Source: Limnohabitans sp. T6-5
GTDB taxonomy: Bacteria > Pseudomonadota > Gammaproteobacteria > Burkholderiales > Burkholderiaceae_C
Reading direction: 5' to 3'
Assembly (NCBI RefSeq): GCF_003063315.1
Contig: NZ_NERV01000006.1
Span: 1 to 64,000 of the forward strand
Length of the DNA: 64,000 bases
In this document: piece by piece, positions 16,689 through 29,700 of the stretch
How positions within the stretch are numbered: position 1 is the first letter of the stretch
Layout of the letters: each line of letters begins with the position of its first letter
Translations under genes and position numbers: made by a program
Notes under the pieces: generated by a model
Databases searched by the model: none
Seen by the model: only the letters and a program-made list of their open reading frames with translations
What the model was told of the DNA's origin: nothing

Positions 16689-17146
16689 CCTCCCAAACGT
16701 CGGGGTCTGCGACCACCGACCTACGAACACCCCATCGCCCGAAATGTCCTCGCTGACCTCGTAGGTCGGCACTCGAAGAGTCCGACGTTGGCCAAACTAC
16801 CAACGTCGGGGCTAAAGCCACCGACCTACGAATACCTGTGCCCCCGTAGGAGCCAGCCCTGCTGGCGATCAACGCTGGCCCACCCACCAATGTCGGGGTT
16901 TGCGACCACCGACCTACGTACACCCCATTGCCCAAAATGTCGTCGCTGACCTCGTAGGTCGGTACTCGAAGAGTCCGACGTTGGTCAAACTACCAACGTC
17001 GGGGCTAAAGCCACCGACCTACGAATACCTGTGCCCCCGTAGGAGCCAGCCCTGCTGGCGATCAACGCTGGCCTGCCCACCAACGTCGCGGTCTGCGACC
17101 ACCGACCTGCGAACACCCCATTGCCAGCCCTGCTGGCGATCAAGCC
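16689..17146. repeat. REP cluster with a 192-base composite duplication
   Basis: Full pairs lie at 16760-16831 and 16952-17023. Each is followed by a GTAGGAGCCAGCCCTGCTGG element (16846 and 17038) and a single GGTC/GACC half (16888 and 17080). The whole composite is therefore repeated with a 192-base period. A single half lies at 16696-16728, and 17121-17144 is a truncated GCCAGCCCTGCTGGCGATCA piece that ends the array. Confidence 0.8.
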
Positions 17147-17741
17147 GTGTCGGTTGCTGGCTCTCAATCCTTTAAATGTCAATCATCAAATTTGACGCCA
17201 TAGACAAATTTCGGATGCAGCATTCACAAAATCATTAAAAGGAATACCCCAATTGGGGGTTTTGCTGTGTCATTTTTGACGGTATCTTGAGGTATTAATT
17301 AATAAATTCAAGAAAAAAGTCAGAGATTGGGCATTGCAAAAAATGTCATTTTTTGAGTTTTGGGGTGCTGAATTCATGAGGAAAACATGAATTTGGGATG
17401 GACCCAACGGCCAGGCACCGCACGACCTTTTACAGAGGGGCGTGGGGTGCTTGGGTGCGTGTGTTTGCGGACTCAAAAAGGGCAGGGCGGGACAGCGCGA
17501 GCGCTGGCTCGTGGCTGGTTTCAAGGCTGCAAGCCAAGCTGGCGCATTCATGAATCCGGACATAAGACTGACAAAAACGCCATGCTTTTTGATTGCCGCA
17601 AAGAAACCATGAATCTGTGCTTATTTACAACGTACATGCCAAAAAAACAAAAAAAACTTCAAGCGCAGTTGACCGGCATGTCCCTCATCACGCTGATGGT
17701 CCAAGCCCTCAGGCCCCCATATCGAAGCAGGTGGTGACCCC
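17147..17741 (+). promoter_or_regulatory. Long AT-rich upstream region of the 9802-codon gene
   Basis: The region has CCCCAATTGGGGGTTTT (17247-17263), then a -35-like TTGACG (17276-17281) and, after 18 bases, a -10-like TAATAA (17300-17305). A perfect palindrome CAAAAAATGTCATTTTTTG lies at 17337-17355. CCCAATTGGGGGTTTT plus TTGACG also occurs upstream of the glycosyltransferase operon (47532-47556). CCCC-AATT-GGGG could be a protein site or a short hairpin. The leader to the ATG would be about 430 bases. An open frame at 17387-17737 has no protein-like features. AGGTGG sits 7 bases before the giant gene's ATG. Confidence 0.55.
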
Positions 17742-20700
17742 ATGACCGACACCACCAGCAATTCCACGCCCTCGACCACCAACACCGTCACCCAAACAAC
17801 AACAGGCCTCACCATGAACGACAGCACCACCCCCTTCATCGCCATCGCTGCCAGCAAAACCAATCTGTCTGTGGGCGAAACCACCAACCTGTCGTTCACC
17901 CTGTCACAGGCCAGCACCAACTTCAGCGCCGCTGACGTCACGGCCATTGGTGGCAGCCTGAGCAACTTCGCAGGCTCGGGCACCAGCTACTCCGCCACCT
18001 TCACGCCCAGCGCCAACGTGTCGAGTGCCTTCGTCATGGTCGGCAGCGACACCTTCAGCAACGCCACAGGCACCCTCAACAAAGACGGCGCAGACGCCAA
18101 CAACGCCGCATCCTTCAGCGTCGGCCTGCTGTGCAACACCAACGCCCCCGCAGACACCACGGCCCCCACCGTGATGATCAGCAACACCAAAACCCGTGTG
18201 CGCCCCGGTGACACTGACCTCATCACCTTCACGCTGTCCGAAGCCAGCAGCAACTTCACGCAAAGCGACGTCACCGTCATCGGCGGCACCCTGAGCGGCT
18301 GGACACAAAGCGCCACCAACCCGCTCGTCTACACCGCCACCTTCACGCCCAACGCCAACGCCCTGAGCGCAGCCCTCTTCATTGCCAGCGAAAGCTTCAC
18401 CGACGCCGCAGGCAACTTCAACCAGGACGGCATGGAGTTGAACAACATGGCCTCGATCGCCATCCAGTGCAAGATCGACACCACGCCGCCCACGATTGTT
18501 GTCACCGCTGACCAAACCGCTCTGGCCGCAGGCCAGACGGCTGTCGTCACCTTCACCCTGAGCGAACTCGCCACAGACTTCACCGCCGCTGATGTCACAG
18601 TCATGGGCGGCACGCTCAGCGGTTTTGCCCAAAGCGCCACCAACCCTCTCGTCTACACCGCCACCTTTACACCCGCTGCAGGCAACACCAGCGCCACCGT
18701 GCATGTAGACAGCAACAAATTCACCGACGCTTCGGGCAACCAGAACGCCGACGGCGCAGACGCCAACAACACCGCCAGCCTCACGCTCAACCTCGACACC
18801 ACGCCCCCCACCGTCATCGTCAGCAGCCTCAAGTCCAGCCTCGGGGCAGGGGAGACGGCCACCGTCACCTTCACCCTGTCTGAAGCCAGCGTCAACTTCA
18901 CCGCCGCCGACGTCACCGTCACCGGCGGCACGCTGAGCAACTTCAGCGGATCGGGCACCAGCTACACCGCCACCTTCACACCCACAGCCGGTGCCAGCAC
19001 CGCCAGCGTCAAGGTCGACAGCAACCGCTTCACCGACGCCGCAGGCAACAACAACGCCGACGGTGCAGACGCCAACAACACCGTCAGCTTCAACCTCGAC
19101 AGCACGCCGCCCACCATCATCGTCAGCACCGACAAAGTCGACCTGCTGCAAGGCCAGACGGCCACCATCACCTTCACCCTGTCTGAAGCCAGCAGCAACT
19201 TCACGCTGGGCGACATCAGCGTCACCGGCGGCACGCTCAGCAACTTCCAGGGCTCGGGCACCAGCTACACCGCCACCTTCACGCCCACCGCCACAGGCTC
19301 CAGCGCCATGATCGTGGTGTCCAGCAACACCTTCACCGACGCCGCAGGCAACAACAACAAAGACGGCGCCGACATCAACAACGCCGTCAGCCTCAAAACC
19401 AACTGCCCGCCAGAAACCACCCCCGTCACGCCCCCCGCAGCCGACACCACGCCGCCCACCATTGCGTTGGCCAGCGACAAAGACATCCTCAACACCGGTG
19501 AAACCGCCACCGTCACCTTCACCCTGAGTGAGGCCAGCACTGACTTCACCTTGGCCGACATCACAGCCATCGGCGGCACCATGAGCAACTTGGTGCACAG
19601 CGCCACCAACCCCCTGGTCTACACGGCCACCTTCACGCCCTTTGCCACCACCCTGGGCGCCATGGTGCTGGTCAGCAGCGACCGCTTCACAGACGCTGCA
19701 GGCAACTTCAACAAAGACGGCGCAGAGCTGAACAATGCCGTTTCGCTGGGCTTCAACTGCGCCGTGGCCGACGCCACGCCGCCCACCATCGCCATCAGCG
19801 CCTTCAAAACCGTGCTCGCCGCAGGCGAAGTCACCACCGTCACCTTCGCCCTGAGCGAAGACAGCACCGACTTCACCCTGAGCGACATCACCGTCATCGG
19901 CGGCACCCTCAGCAACTTCACCGGCAGCGGCAAGGTCTACACGGCCACCTTCACCCCCAGCGCCACCGCCCGCAGCGCGGCCCTGTTCGTCAGCAGCGAC
20001 ACATTCACCGACGCCGCAGGCAACCTGAACAAAGACGGCGCCGACCTCAACAACGCCTGGTCCTTCGGCCTGCAATGCACGCCCACCACACCTGTGGCCC
20101 CCTCAGCCCCTGCCGCCATCCTGAACGCCATCAGCGACAGCGGCACCCAGGGTGACAACACCACCACCGACAACACCCCCACCTTGTCTGGCACCGGCAC
20201 CCCTGGCGACACCATCAGCATCAAAGACGCTGCTGGCAACGTCATCGCCACCGCCGTGGTGGCGGCCAACGGCACCTGGATGGCCACGCCCGTCAACCCA
20301 CTGCCTGTGGGCCTGAACAACCTCAGCGTCATCGAAACCAGCCCGGCTGGCCTGGCCAGCGCCCCCACCGCACTGCCGCTGACCATCCAAAGCGCAGTCG
20401 TGCCACCCACACCTGTGGCCCCCTCAGCCCCTGCCGCCATCCTCAACGCCATCAGCGACAGCGGCACCCAGGGTGACAACACCACCACCGACAACACCCC
20501 CACCCTGTCTGGCACCGGCACCCCCGGCGACACCATCAGCATCAAAGACGCCGCTGGCAACACCATCGCCACCGCCGTGGTTGCGGCCAACGGCACCTGG
20601 CAAGCCACACCGGCCACCGCCTTGCCCCAAGGCTTGAACAACCTCAGCGTCATCGAAACCGGCCCCACGGGCCTGGCCAGCGCCCCCACACCGCTGCCCA

Positions 20701-23700
20701 TCACCATCGACAGCGCAGCCCCCACCATCGCCGTCAGCGCCCCCAAAGGCGTGCTGGCAGCCGGTGAAGCCACCACCATCACCTTCACCCTGAGTGACGC
20801 TGCCAGCGACTTCAGCGTTTCTGACATCACCGTCATCGGCGGCACCCTGAGCGGCTTTGCCAAGAGCCCCACCAACCCGCTCGTCTACACCGCCACCTTC
20901 ACCCCCACCGCCGGTGCGCACAGCGCCATGGTCTTTGTGGGCAACGACAAATTCACCGACGCCTCCGGCAACCTCAACCAAGACGGCGCCGAACTCAACA
21001 ACCTCGCCAGCTTCAGCATCAACGCTGCAGCCGTGACCCCGGTCGCCCCCGCAGCGCCCGCTGCCATCCTCGACCCCATCAGCGACAGCGGCGCCAAAGG
21101 TGACCAACTCACCAACGACACCACCCCCACCATCAGCGGCGCAGGCACGCCTGGCGACACCATCGCCATCAAAGACGCTGCGGGCAACGTCATCGCTACC
21201 ACCGTCGTCCTGCCCAACGGCACCTGGACCGCCACACCGCTCAACCCACTGCCCCAGGGCCTGAACAACCTGAGCGTGGTCGAAACCAGCCCCGCCGGTC
21301 TGTCCAGCCCCGCCACACCGCTGCCCATCACCATCGACAGCGTGGCCCCATCGCCCCTGGGGGCCATCCTCAACCCCATCAGCAACAGCGGGTTGACCAC
21401 CGACAACATCACCAACGACACCACGCCCACCATCAGCGGCTCGGGCACGCCCGGTGACACCATCGCCATCAAAGACGCTGCGGGCAACACCATCGCCACT
21501 GCCGTGGTTGCTGCCAACGGCACCTGGACCGCCACCCCGGCCAACCCACTGCCCCAAGGCCTCAACAACCTGAGCGTGGTCGAAACCAGCCCCACCGGCG
21601 CCACCAGCACCGCCCAGCTGCCCATCGTCATCGACAGCGCAGCGCCCACCATCGCGCTCAGCACCAACGCCAGCGCCCTCACCACAGGCCAGGCCGCCAC
21701 CGTCACCTTCACCTTGAGTGAAGCCAGTGCAGACTTCACCGCTGCCGACATCACCGTCATCGGCGGCACCATCAGCGGCCTGACGCAAAGCCCCACCAAC
21801 CCGCTGGTCTACACCGCCACCTTCACCCCCGCAGCCGGTGCCAGCAGCGCCGCCGTGCTGGTGACCAGCAACAAATTCAGCGACGCCGCAGGCAACATCA
21901 ACCTCGACGGCGCCGACACCAACAACGCCCTGTCCTACAGCATCACCGCTGGCCCCGCACTCACCCCCCTGACCGCCGCGATCGACCCCACCAGCGACAG
22001 CGGCACCAAGGGTGACGGCAAAACCAACGACACCACCCCCACCCTCAGCGGCACCGGCACGCCCGGCGACACCATCGCCATCAAAGACGCCGCAGGCACC
22101 GTCATTGCCACCGCCACCGTCGGCCCCAACGGCACCTGGACCGCCACCCCGGCCAACCCACTGCCCCAGGGTCTGAACAACCTGAGCGTGGTCGAAACCA
22201 GCCCCACAGGCGCCACCAGCACCCAGCCACTGCCCATCACCATCGACAGCACAGGCCCCACCGCGCCCGGCGCCATCCTCGACCCCATCAGTGACAGCGG
22301 CAACAAAGGCGACCAAGCCACCACCGACACCACCCCCACCCTGAGCGGCACCGGCACCCCCGGTGACGTCATCACCGTCAAAGACCCCCAGGGCAACGTC
22401 ATTGCCACCGCCACCGTGCAACCCGACGGCACCTGGGCCGCCACACCGGTCAACCCACTGCCCCAAGGCCTGAACAACCTGGCCATCACCGCCACCGACC
22501 CTGACGGCAACACCAGCGCCCCCACCGCGCTGCCCGTCACCATCGACAGCGTGGCCCCTGCCGCCCCCGCAGGCACCCTGGCCGCCATCAGCGATACCGG
22601 CGTCGTCGGTGACAAAACCACCGCCGACACCACCCCCACGCTGTCTGGCACCGGCACGCCTGGCGACACCATCACCATCAAAGACCCCGCTGGCAACGTG
22701 ATTGCCACCGCCGTGGTCGCGGCCAACGGCACCTGGGCCGCCACGCCCGCCACCGCACTGCCCGAAGGCCTCAACGCCCTCACCATGACCGCCACCGACC
22801 CGGCCGGCAACGTCAGCCCCTCGGCGCCGCTGCCCGTCACCATCGACAGCGTCACCCCCAGCGTCATCGTCAGCGCCAACAAATCGCTGCTGGCTGCTAC
22901 CGACACCGCCACCGTCACCTTCACCCTGTCTGACGCCACCAGCGACTTCACCGCAGCTGACATCACCGTCATGGGCGGCACCCTGACAGGCTTTGCCCAA
23001 AGCCCCACCAACCCGCTCGTCTACACCGCCACCTTCACACCCGCAGCCGGTGCCCAAAGCGCCATGCTGTTCGTGACCAGCGACAAATTCACCGACGCCA
23101 CCGGCAACCTCAACAAAGACGGTGCCGACAACAACAACATCGCCAGTTTCAGCATCAGCGCCACCCCTGTGGCGCCAGCACCCGCAGCACCCGCTGCCAT
23201 CCTCGACCCCATCAGCGACAGCGGCACCCTGGGCGACAAAACCACCACCGACACCACGCCCACCCTGTCGGGCACCGGCGTGCCCGGTGACACCATCACC
23301 GTCAAAGACCCACTGGGCAACGTCATCGCCACGGCCACCGTCGCGCCCAACGGCACCTGGGCCGCCACCCCCGTCAACCCGCTGCCCCTGGGCACCAACA
23401 ACCTCAGCGTCACCGAAACCAACCCGGCCGGCAACACCAGCGCGCCCACACCGCTGCCCATCACCATCGAAGCAGGGGCCGGGCCAGTTGCCCCTACAGC
23501 ACCCGCAGCCCAGCTCGACATCGTCAGCGACAGCGGCAAGCTCTACGACAACACCACCAACGACAGCACCCCCGTGCTCAGCGGCACCGGCACGCCCGGT
23601 GACACCATCACCATCAAAGACCCCACCGGCAAAGTCATCGGCACCGCCGTGGTGGACGCCACAGGCAGCTGGGCCATCACACCCACCACGCCGCTGGCCG

Positions 23701-26700
23701 AAGGCCTCAACAACCTCAGCGTCACCGCAACCAACCCTGCGGGCCTGACCAGCCCCGCCACCCCGCTGCCCGTCACCGTGGACACCAGCGCAGCCACCCT
23801 CGTGGCCGCGCTCGACCCCACCAGCGACAGCGGCACCCTGGGTGACAAAACCACCAGCGACAACACCCCCACACTGAGCGGCACCGGCACGCCCGGCGAC
23901 ACCATCACCATCAAAGACGCCACCGGCGCAGTGATTGGCACCGCCGTCGTCACCCCCACCGGCAGCTGGTCCGTCACGCCCACCACGGCCTTGCCGCTGG
24001 GCCTGAACGCCCTGACCGCCACCGCTACTGACCCCGCAGGCAACACCAGCGCCCCCGCGCCGCTGCCTGTGACCATCGTGCCCGGCACCATCGGCGCACC
24101 CGTGGCCAAGCTCGACCTGAGCAGCGACACCGGCACCGTGGGCGACAGCACCACCACCGACACCACGCCGACCCTGAGCGGCACCGGCACGCCCGGCGAC
24201 ACCATCGCCATCAAAGACCCACAAGGCAACGTCATCGCCACGGCCACCGTTGCGCCAGACGGCACCTGGGCTGCCACGCCCACCACGGCGTTGCCGCTGG
24301 GCCTGAACGCCCTCACGGTGACTGAAACCAACCCCACCAGCGGCGTCACCAGCCCCGCTGCACCGCTGCCCGTCACCATCCAGGCCCTGCCTGCAGGCAC
24401 TCTGACGGCCACATTGGCTGCCACCAGCGACAGCGGCGTGGTCGGTGACAGCATCACCAACGACACCACACCGACCCTGAACGGCACCGGCATACCCGGC
24501 GACACCATCGCCATCAAGAACGCCGCAGGCCAAGTCATTGCGACTGCCGTGGTACAGCCCAACGGCACCTGGACCGCTACGCCCACCACACCGCTGCCCA
24601 GCGGCATCAACACCCTGCTGGTCACGGCCACCAGCCCATCGGGCACCGTCATTGACGCCGTGCTGCCCGTCACCATCGTCATTGACGCAGTGGTCCCCGC
24701 ATCGCCCACGGCCGTGCTCGACCCGACCAGCGACAGCGGCAAACTGCTGGACAGCACCACCAACGACAACACGCCCACGCTCAGCGGCGCAGGCACACCC
24801 GGTGACACCATCACCATCAAAGACCCCACTGGCAAAGTCATCGGCACCGCCGTGGTGGACGCCGCTGGCCACTGGGCGGTCACGCCCACGACCGCCTTGC
24901 CAGACGGCACCATCGCCCTGGCCGTCACAGCCACCGACCCGGCAGGCAACACCAGCGCCCCCACACCGCTGCCCATCACCATCGACACCACTGCCCCAGC
25001 CGCACCGGCTGCCGTGCTCGACCCCACCAGCGACAGCGGCAAGCTCTTGGACAGCACCACCAGCGACAACACGCCAACCCTGAGCGGTGGCGGCGCCACG
25101 CCGGGTGACACCATCACCATCAAAGACCCACAAGGCAACGTCATCGGCACCGCCGTCGTGGCGGCCAACGGCACCTGGGCCGTCACGCCCACAACAGCCT
25201 TGCCAGACGGTTTGATCAACCTGGCTGTGACTGCCACCGACCCGGCAGGCAACACCAGCGCACCGACCCCGCTGCCCATCACCATCGACACCACAGGCCC
25301 CGCTGCACCGGCTGCCGTGCTCGACCCCACCAGCGACAGCGGCAAAAAGCTCGACAGCACCACCAACGACAACACGCCCACATTGAGCGGCGCTGGCGCC
25401 ACCCCCGGTGACACCATCACCATCAAAGACCCACAAGGCAACGTCATCGGCACCGCCGTGGTCGCCGCCAACGGCACATGGGCTGTTACGCCCACAACAG
25501 CCTTGCCAGATGGCCTGATCAACCTGGCCGTCACGGCCACAGATCCGTCCGGCAACACCAGCGCACCGACGCCGCTGCCCATCACCATCGACACCACAGG
25601 CCCCGCTGCACCGGCTGCCGTGCTCGACCCCACCAGCGACAGCGGCAAACTGCTTGACAGCACCACCAACGACAACACGCCCACATTGAGCGGCGCTGGC
25701 GCCACCCCTGGTGACACGATCACCATCAAAGACCCACAAGGCAACGTCATCGGCACCGCCGTGGTCGCGGCCAACGGCACCTGGGCCGTCACGCCCACAA
25801 CAGCCTTGCCTGACGGCCTGATCAACCTGGCTGTGACTGCCACCGACCCGGCAGGCAACACCAGCGCACCGACCCCGCTGCCCATCACCATCGACACCAC
25901 ACCGCCCGCAGCCCCTGCGGCCGTGCTCGACCCGACCAGCGACAGCGGCAAGCTCTTGGACAGCACCACCAACGACAACACGCCAACCCTGAGCGGTGGC
26001 GGTGCCACGCCCGGTGACACGATCACCATCAAAGACCCACAAGGCAACGTCATTGGCACCGCCGTGGTCGCGGCCAACGGCACATGGGCCGTCACGCCAA
26101 CAACACCGCTGCCAGACGGCCTGATCAACCTGGCTGTGACTGCCACCGACCCGGCAGGCAACACCAGCGCCCCCACACCGCTGCCCATCACCATCGACAC
26201 CACGCCACCCGCCGCACCGGCTGCCGTGCTCGACCCCACCAGCGACAGCGGCAAGCTGCTTGACAGCACCACCAGCGACAACACGCCCACATTGAGCGGC
26301 GCAGGTGCCACGCCCGGTGATGTCATCACCATCAAAGACCCACAAGGCAACGTCATCGGCACCGCCGTGGTCGCGGCCAACGGCACCTGGGCGGTCACGC
26401 CCACCACAGCCTTGCCTGATGGCTTGATCCCATTGAGCGTCACCGCCACAGATCCGTCCGGCAACGTCAGCGCGCCCACACCGCTGCCCATCACCATCGA
26501 CACCACGCCACCCGCAGCCCCAGCGGCCGTGCTCGACCCCACCAGCGACAGCGGCAAGCTGCTCGACAGCACCACCAGCGACAACACGCCCACGCTCTCG
26601 GGCGCAGGCGCCACGCCGGGTGACACCATTACCATCAAAGACCCACAGGGCAACGTCATCGGCACCGCCGTGGTCGCGGCCAACGGCACATGGGCTGTTA

Positions 26701-29700
26701 CGCCCACAACACCGCTGCCTGATGGCCTCATTCCATTGAGCGTCACCGCCACAGATCCGTCTGGCAACGTCAGCGCGCCCACACCGCTGCCCATCACCAT
26801 CGACACCACAGCCCCCGCTGCACCGGCTGCCGTGCTCGACCCGAGCAGCGACAGCGGCAAACTGCTCGACAGCACCACCAACGACAACACGCCCACCTTG
26901 AGTGGTGGCGGTGCCACGCCCGGTGATGTCATCACCATCAAAGACCCACAAGGCAACGTCATCGGCACCACCACCGTGGCACCCGACGGCACCTGGGCGG
27001 TCACGCCAACAACACCGCTGCCAGATGGCTTGATCAACCTAGCCGTCACGGCCACAGATCCGTCTGGCAACGTCAGCGCCCCCACACCGCTGCCCATCAC
27101 CATCGACACCACACCACCCGCAGCGCCCGGCGCCGTGCTTGACCCCACCAGCGACACCGGCACCGTGGGTGACAAAACCACCACAGACACCACGCCCACG
27201 CTGTCTGGCACCGGCACCGCCGGTGACCTCATCACCGTCAAAGACCCCCAAGGCAACGTCATCGGCACCGCCGTGGTCGCGGCCAACGGCACTTGGTCCA
27301 TCACGCCCACCACGGCACTGCCGCTGGGCCTGAACGCCCTGACCGCCACTGCCACAGATCCGTCTGGCAACGTCAGCGCCCCCGCGCCACTGCCCGTCAC
27401 CATCGAAGCCCCAGCCACTGCGCCCGCCGCACCCGCTGCCGTGCTCGACCCGACCAGCGACAGCGGCAAGCTGCTTGACAGCACCACCAGCGACAACACG
27501 CCCACTTTGAGCGGCACCGGCACGCCCGGTGACACCATCACCGTCAAAGACCCACAAGGCAACGTCATCGCCACCGCCGTGGTCGCGGCCAACGGCACTT
27601 GGGCGGCCACGCCCACCACCGCGCTGCCAGACGGCCTGATCAACCTGTCCGTCACCGAAACAAACCCCGCAGGCCTGAGCAGCCCCGCCACGCCGCTGCC
27701 CATCACCATCGACACCACACCGCCCGCCGCACCGGCTGCCGTGCTCGACCCCACCAGCGACAGCGGCAAAAAGCTCGACAGCACCACCAACGACAACACG
27801 CCCACATTGAGCGGCGCTGGCGCCACCCCTGGTGACACCATCACCATCAAAGACCCCCAAGGCAACGTCATCGGCACCACCACCGTGGCACCCGACGGCA
27901 CCTGGGCCGTCACGCCCACAACAGCCTTGCCAGATGGCCTGATCAACCTGGCCGTCACCGCCACAGATCCGTCCGGCAACGTCAGCGCACCCACGCCGCT
28001 GCCCGTCACCATCGACACCACACCGCCCGCAGCGCCCACCGGCCTGCTCGACCCCATCAGCGACAGCGGCACCAAGCTCGACAAAACCACCAACGACACC
28101 ACGCCCACCCTGAGCGGGCAGGGCACACCGGGTGACACCATCACCCTCAAAGCGCCCGACGGCACCGTGCTCGGCACCGCCGTGGTCGACGCCACTGGCA
28201 AATGGAGCATCACGCCCACCACACCGCTGGCCGAAGGCCCCAACGCACTGACCATCACCGCCACCGACCCGGCAGGCAACACCAGCGCCCCCGCGCCGCT
28301 GCCCGTCATCATCGACACCACAGCACCCGCCACCACCGGCGCAGGCGGCCTGACCGCCGTGCTCGACCCCACCAGCGACAGCGGCGCCCTGGGTGACAAA
28401 ACCACCAACGACACCACGCCCACCCTGAGCGGCACCGGCACGCCTGGCGACACCGTCACCATCAAAGACGCCGCTGGCAACCTGATCGGCACCGCCACCG
28501 TGCTGGCCAACGGCACCTGGTCCGTCACGCCCACCGCGCCGCTGCCCACCGGCAGCGTCCCGCTGGTCGTCACCGCCACCGACCCGGCAGGCAACACCAC
28601 CGCCAGCGCACCGCTGGTGCTCGTCATCGCGGTCGACACCGCTGGCCCTGCCGCCCCGGCAGCTGTTCTGTCTGCCCCGAGCGACAGCGGCGTCAAAGGC
28701 GACGGCACCACCAACGACACCACGCCCACCATCACCGGCACCGGCACACCGGGTGACACCATCACCCTCAAAGACCCACAGGGCAACGTCATCGCCACAG
28801 CCACCGTGCAACCCGACGGCACCTGGGCCGCCACGCCCACCACGCCGCTGCCCGAAGGCCCCATCGCCCTGGCCATCACCGCCACCGACCCCGCAGGCAA
28901 CACCAGCCCCGCCACCACACTGCCCCTGGTCATCGACAGCCTGGCCCCCGCAGCGCCCGTGGCCAACCTGGCCGACACCAGCGACAGCGGCGTGCTGGGT
29001 GACAAAACCACCAACGACACCACGCCCACCATCGACGGCACCGGCACACCGGGTGACACCATCACCCTCAAAGCACCCGACGGCACCGTGCTCGGCACCG
29101 CCGTGGTCGCACCCGACGGCACCTGGGCCATCACGCCCACCACAGCGCTGCCCGAAGGCCTGAACAACCTCACCGCCACCGCCACCGACCCCGCTGGCAA
29201 CACCAGCGCCCCGGCCACACTGCCCATCACCATCGACACCACGCCACCGGCCACCACCGGCGCAGGTGCCCTGACTGCCGCCCTCGACCCCACCAGCGAC
29301 ACCGGCACCAAAGGTGACAACACCACCAGCGACAGCACGCCCACCTTGAGCGGCGCGGGCAACCCCGGCGATGTCATCGCCATCAAAGACGCCACCGGCA
29401 CCGTCATCGGCACCGCCGTGGTCGACGCATCGGGCCACTGGTCCATCACCCCCACCACACCGCTGCCCACCGGCAGCAACCCTTTAAGCGTCAGCGCCAC
29501 CGACCCGGCTGGCAACACCGTCACCAACCCGCTGCTTGTCACCGTGGTGGTGGACACCGCAGGCCCCGTGGCCCCAGCAGCCAAGCTCGACCCCATCAGC
29601 GACAGCGGCACCGTGGGTGACAACACCACCAACGACAACACGCCCACGCTGTCCGGCAGCGGCACGCCTGGCGACACCATCACCATCAAAGACCCGCAAG

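Noticed and set aside
8412..17146. CRISPR array, suggested by many repeated palindromes
   Set aside because: Spacing is irregular, repeats come as inverted pairs of changing type, spacers are themselves repeated, and no cas gene is present.
8392..17146. Chromosomal integron with attC sites
   Set aside because: No GTTRRRY/RYYYAAC core pairs at the gene borders and no integrase. One unit is inverted, and repeats are often multiple per border. Only the cassette-like look remains.
17387..17737. Open frame of 116 codons before the giant gene
   Set aside because: No recognisable domain or family motif, no clear ribosome binding site, and it covers the AT-rich leader. It is more likely untranslated leader.
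17742..18100. N-terminal LapA-type retention module or Sec signal in the giant protein
   Set aside because: The start is Ser/Thr-rich without a hydrophobic stretch, and no LapG-type TAAG/AAG site context or retention domain could be seen.
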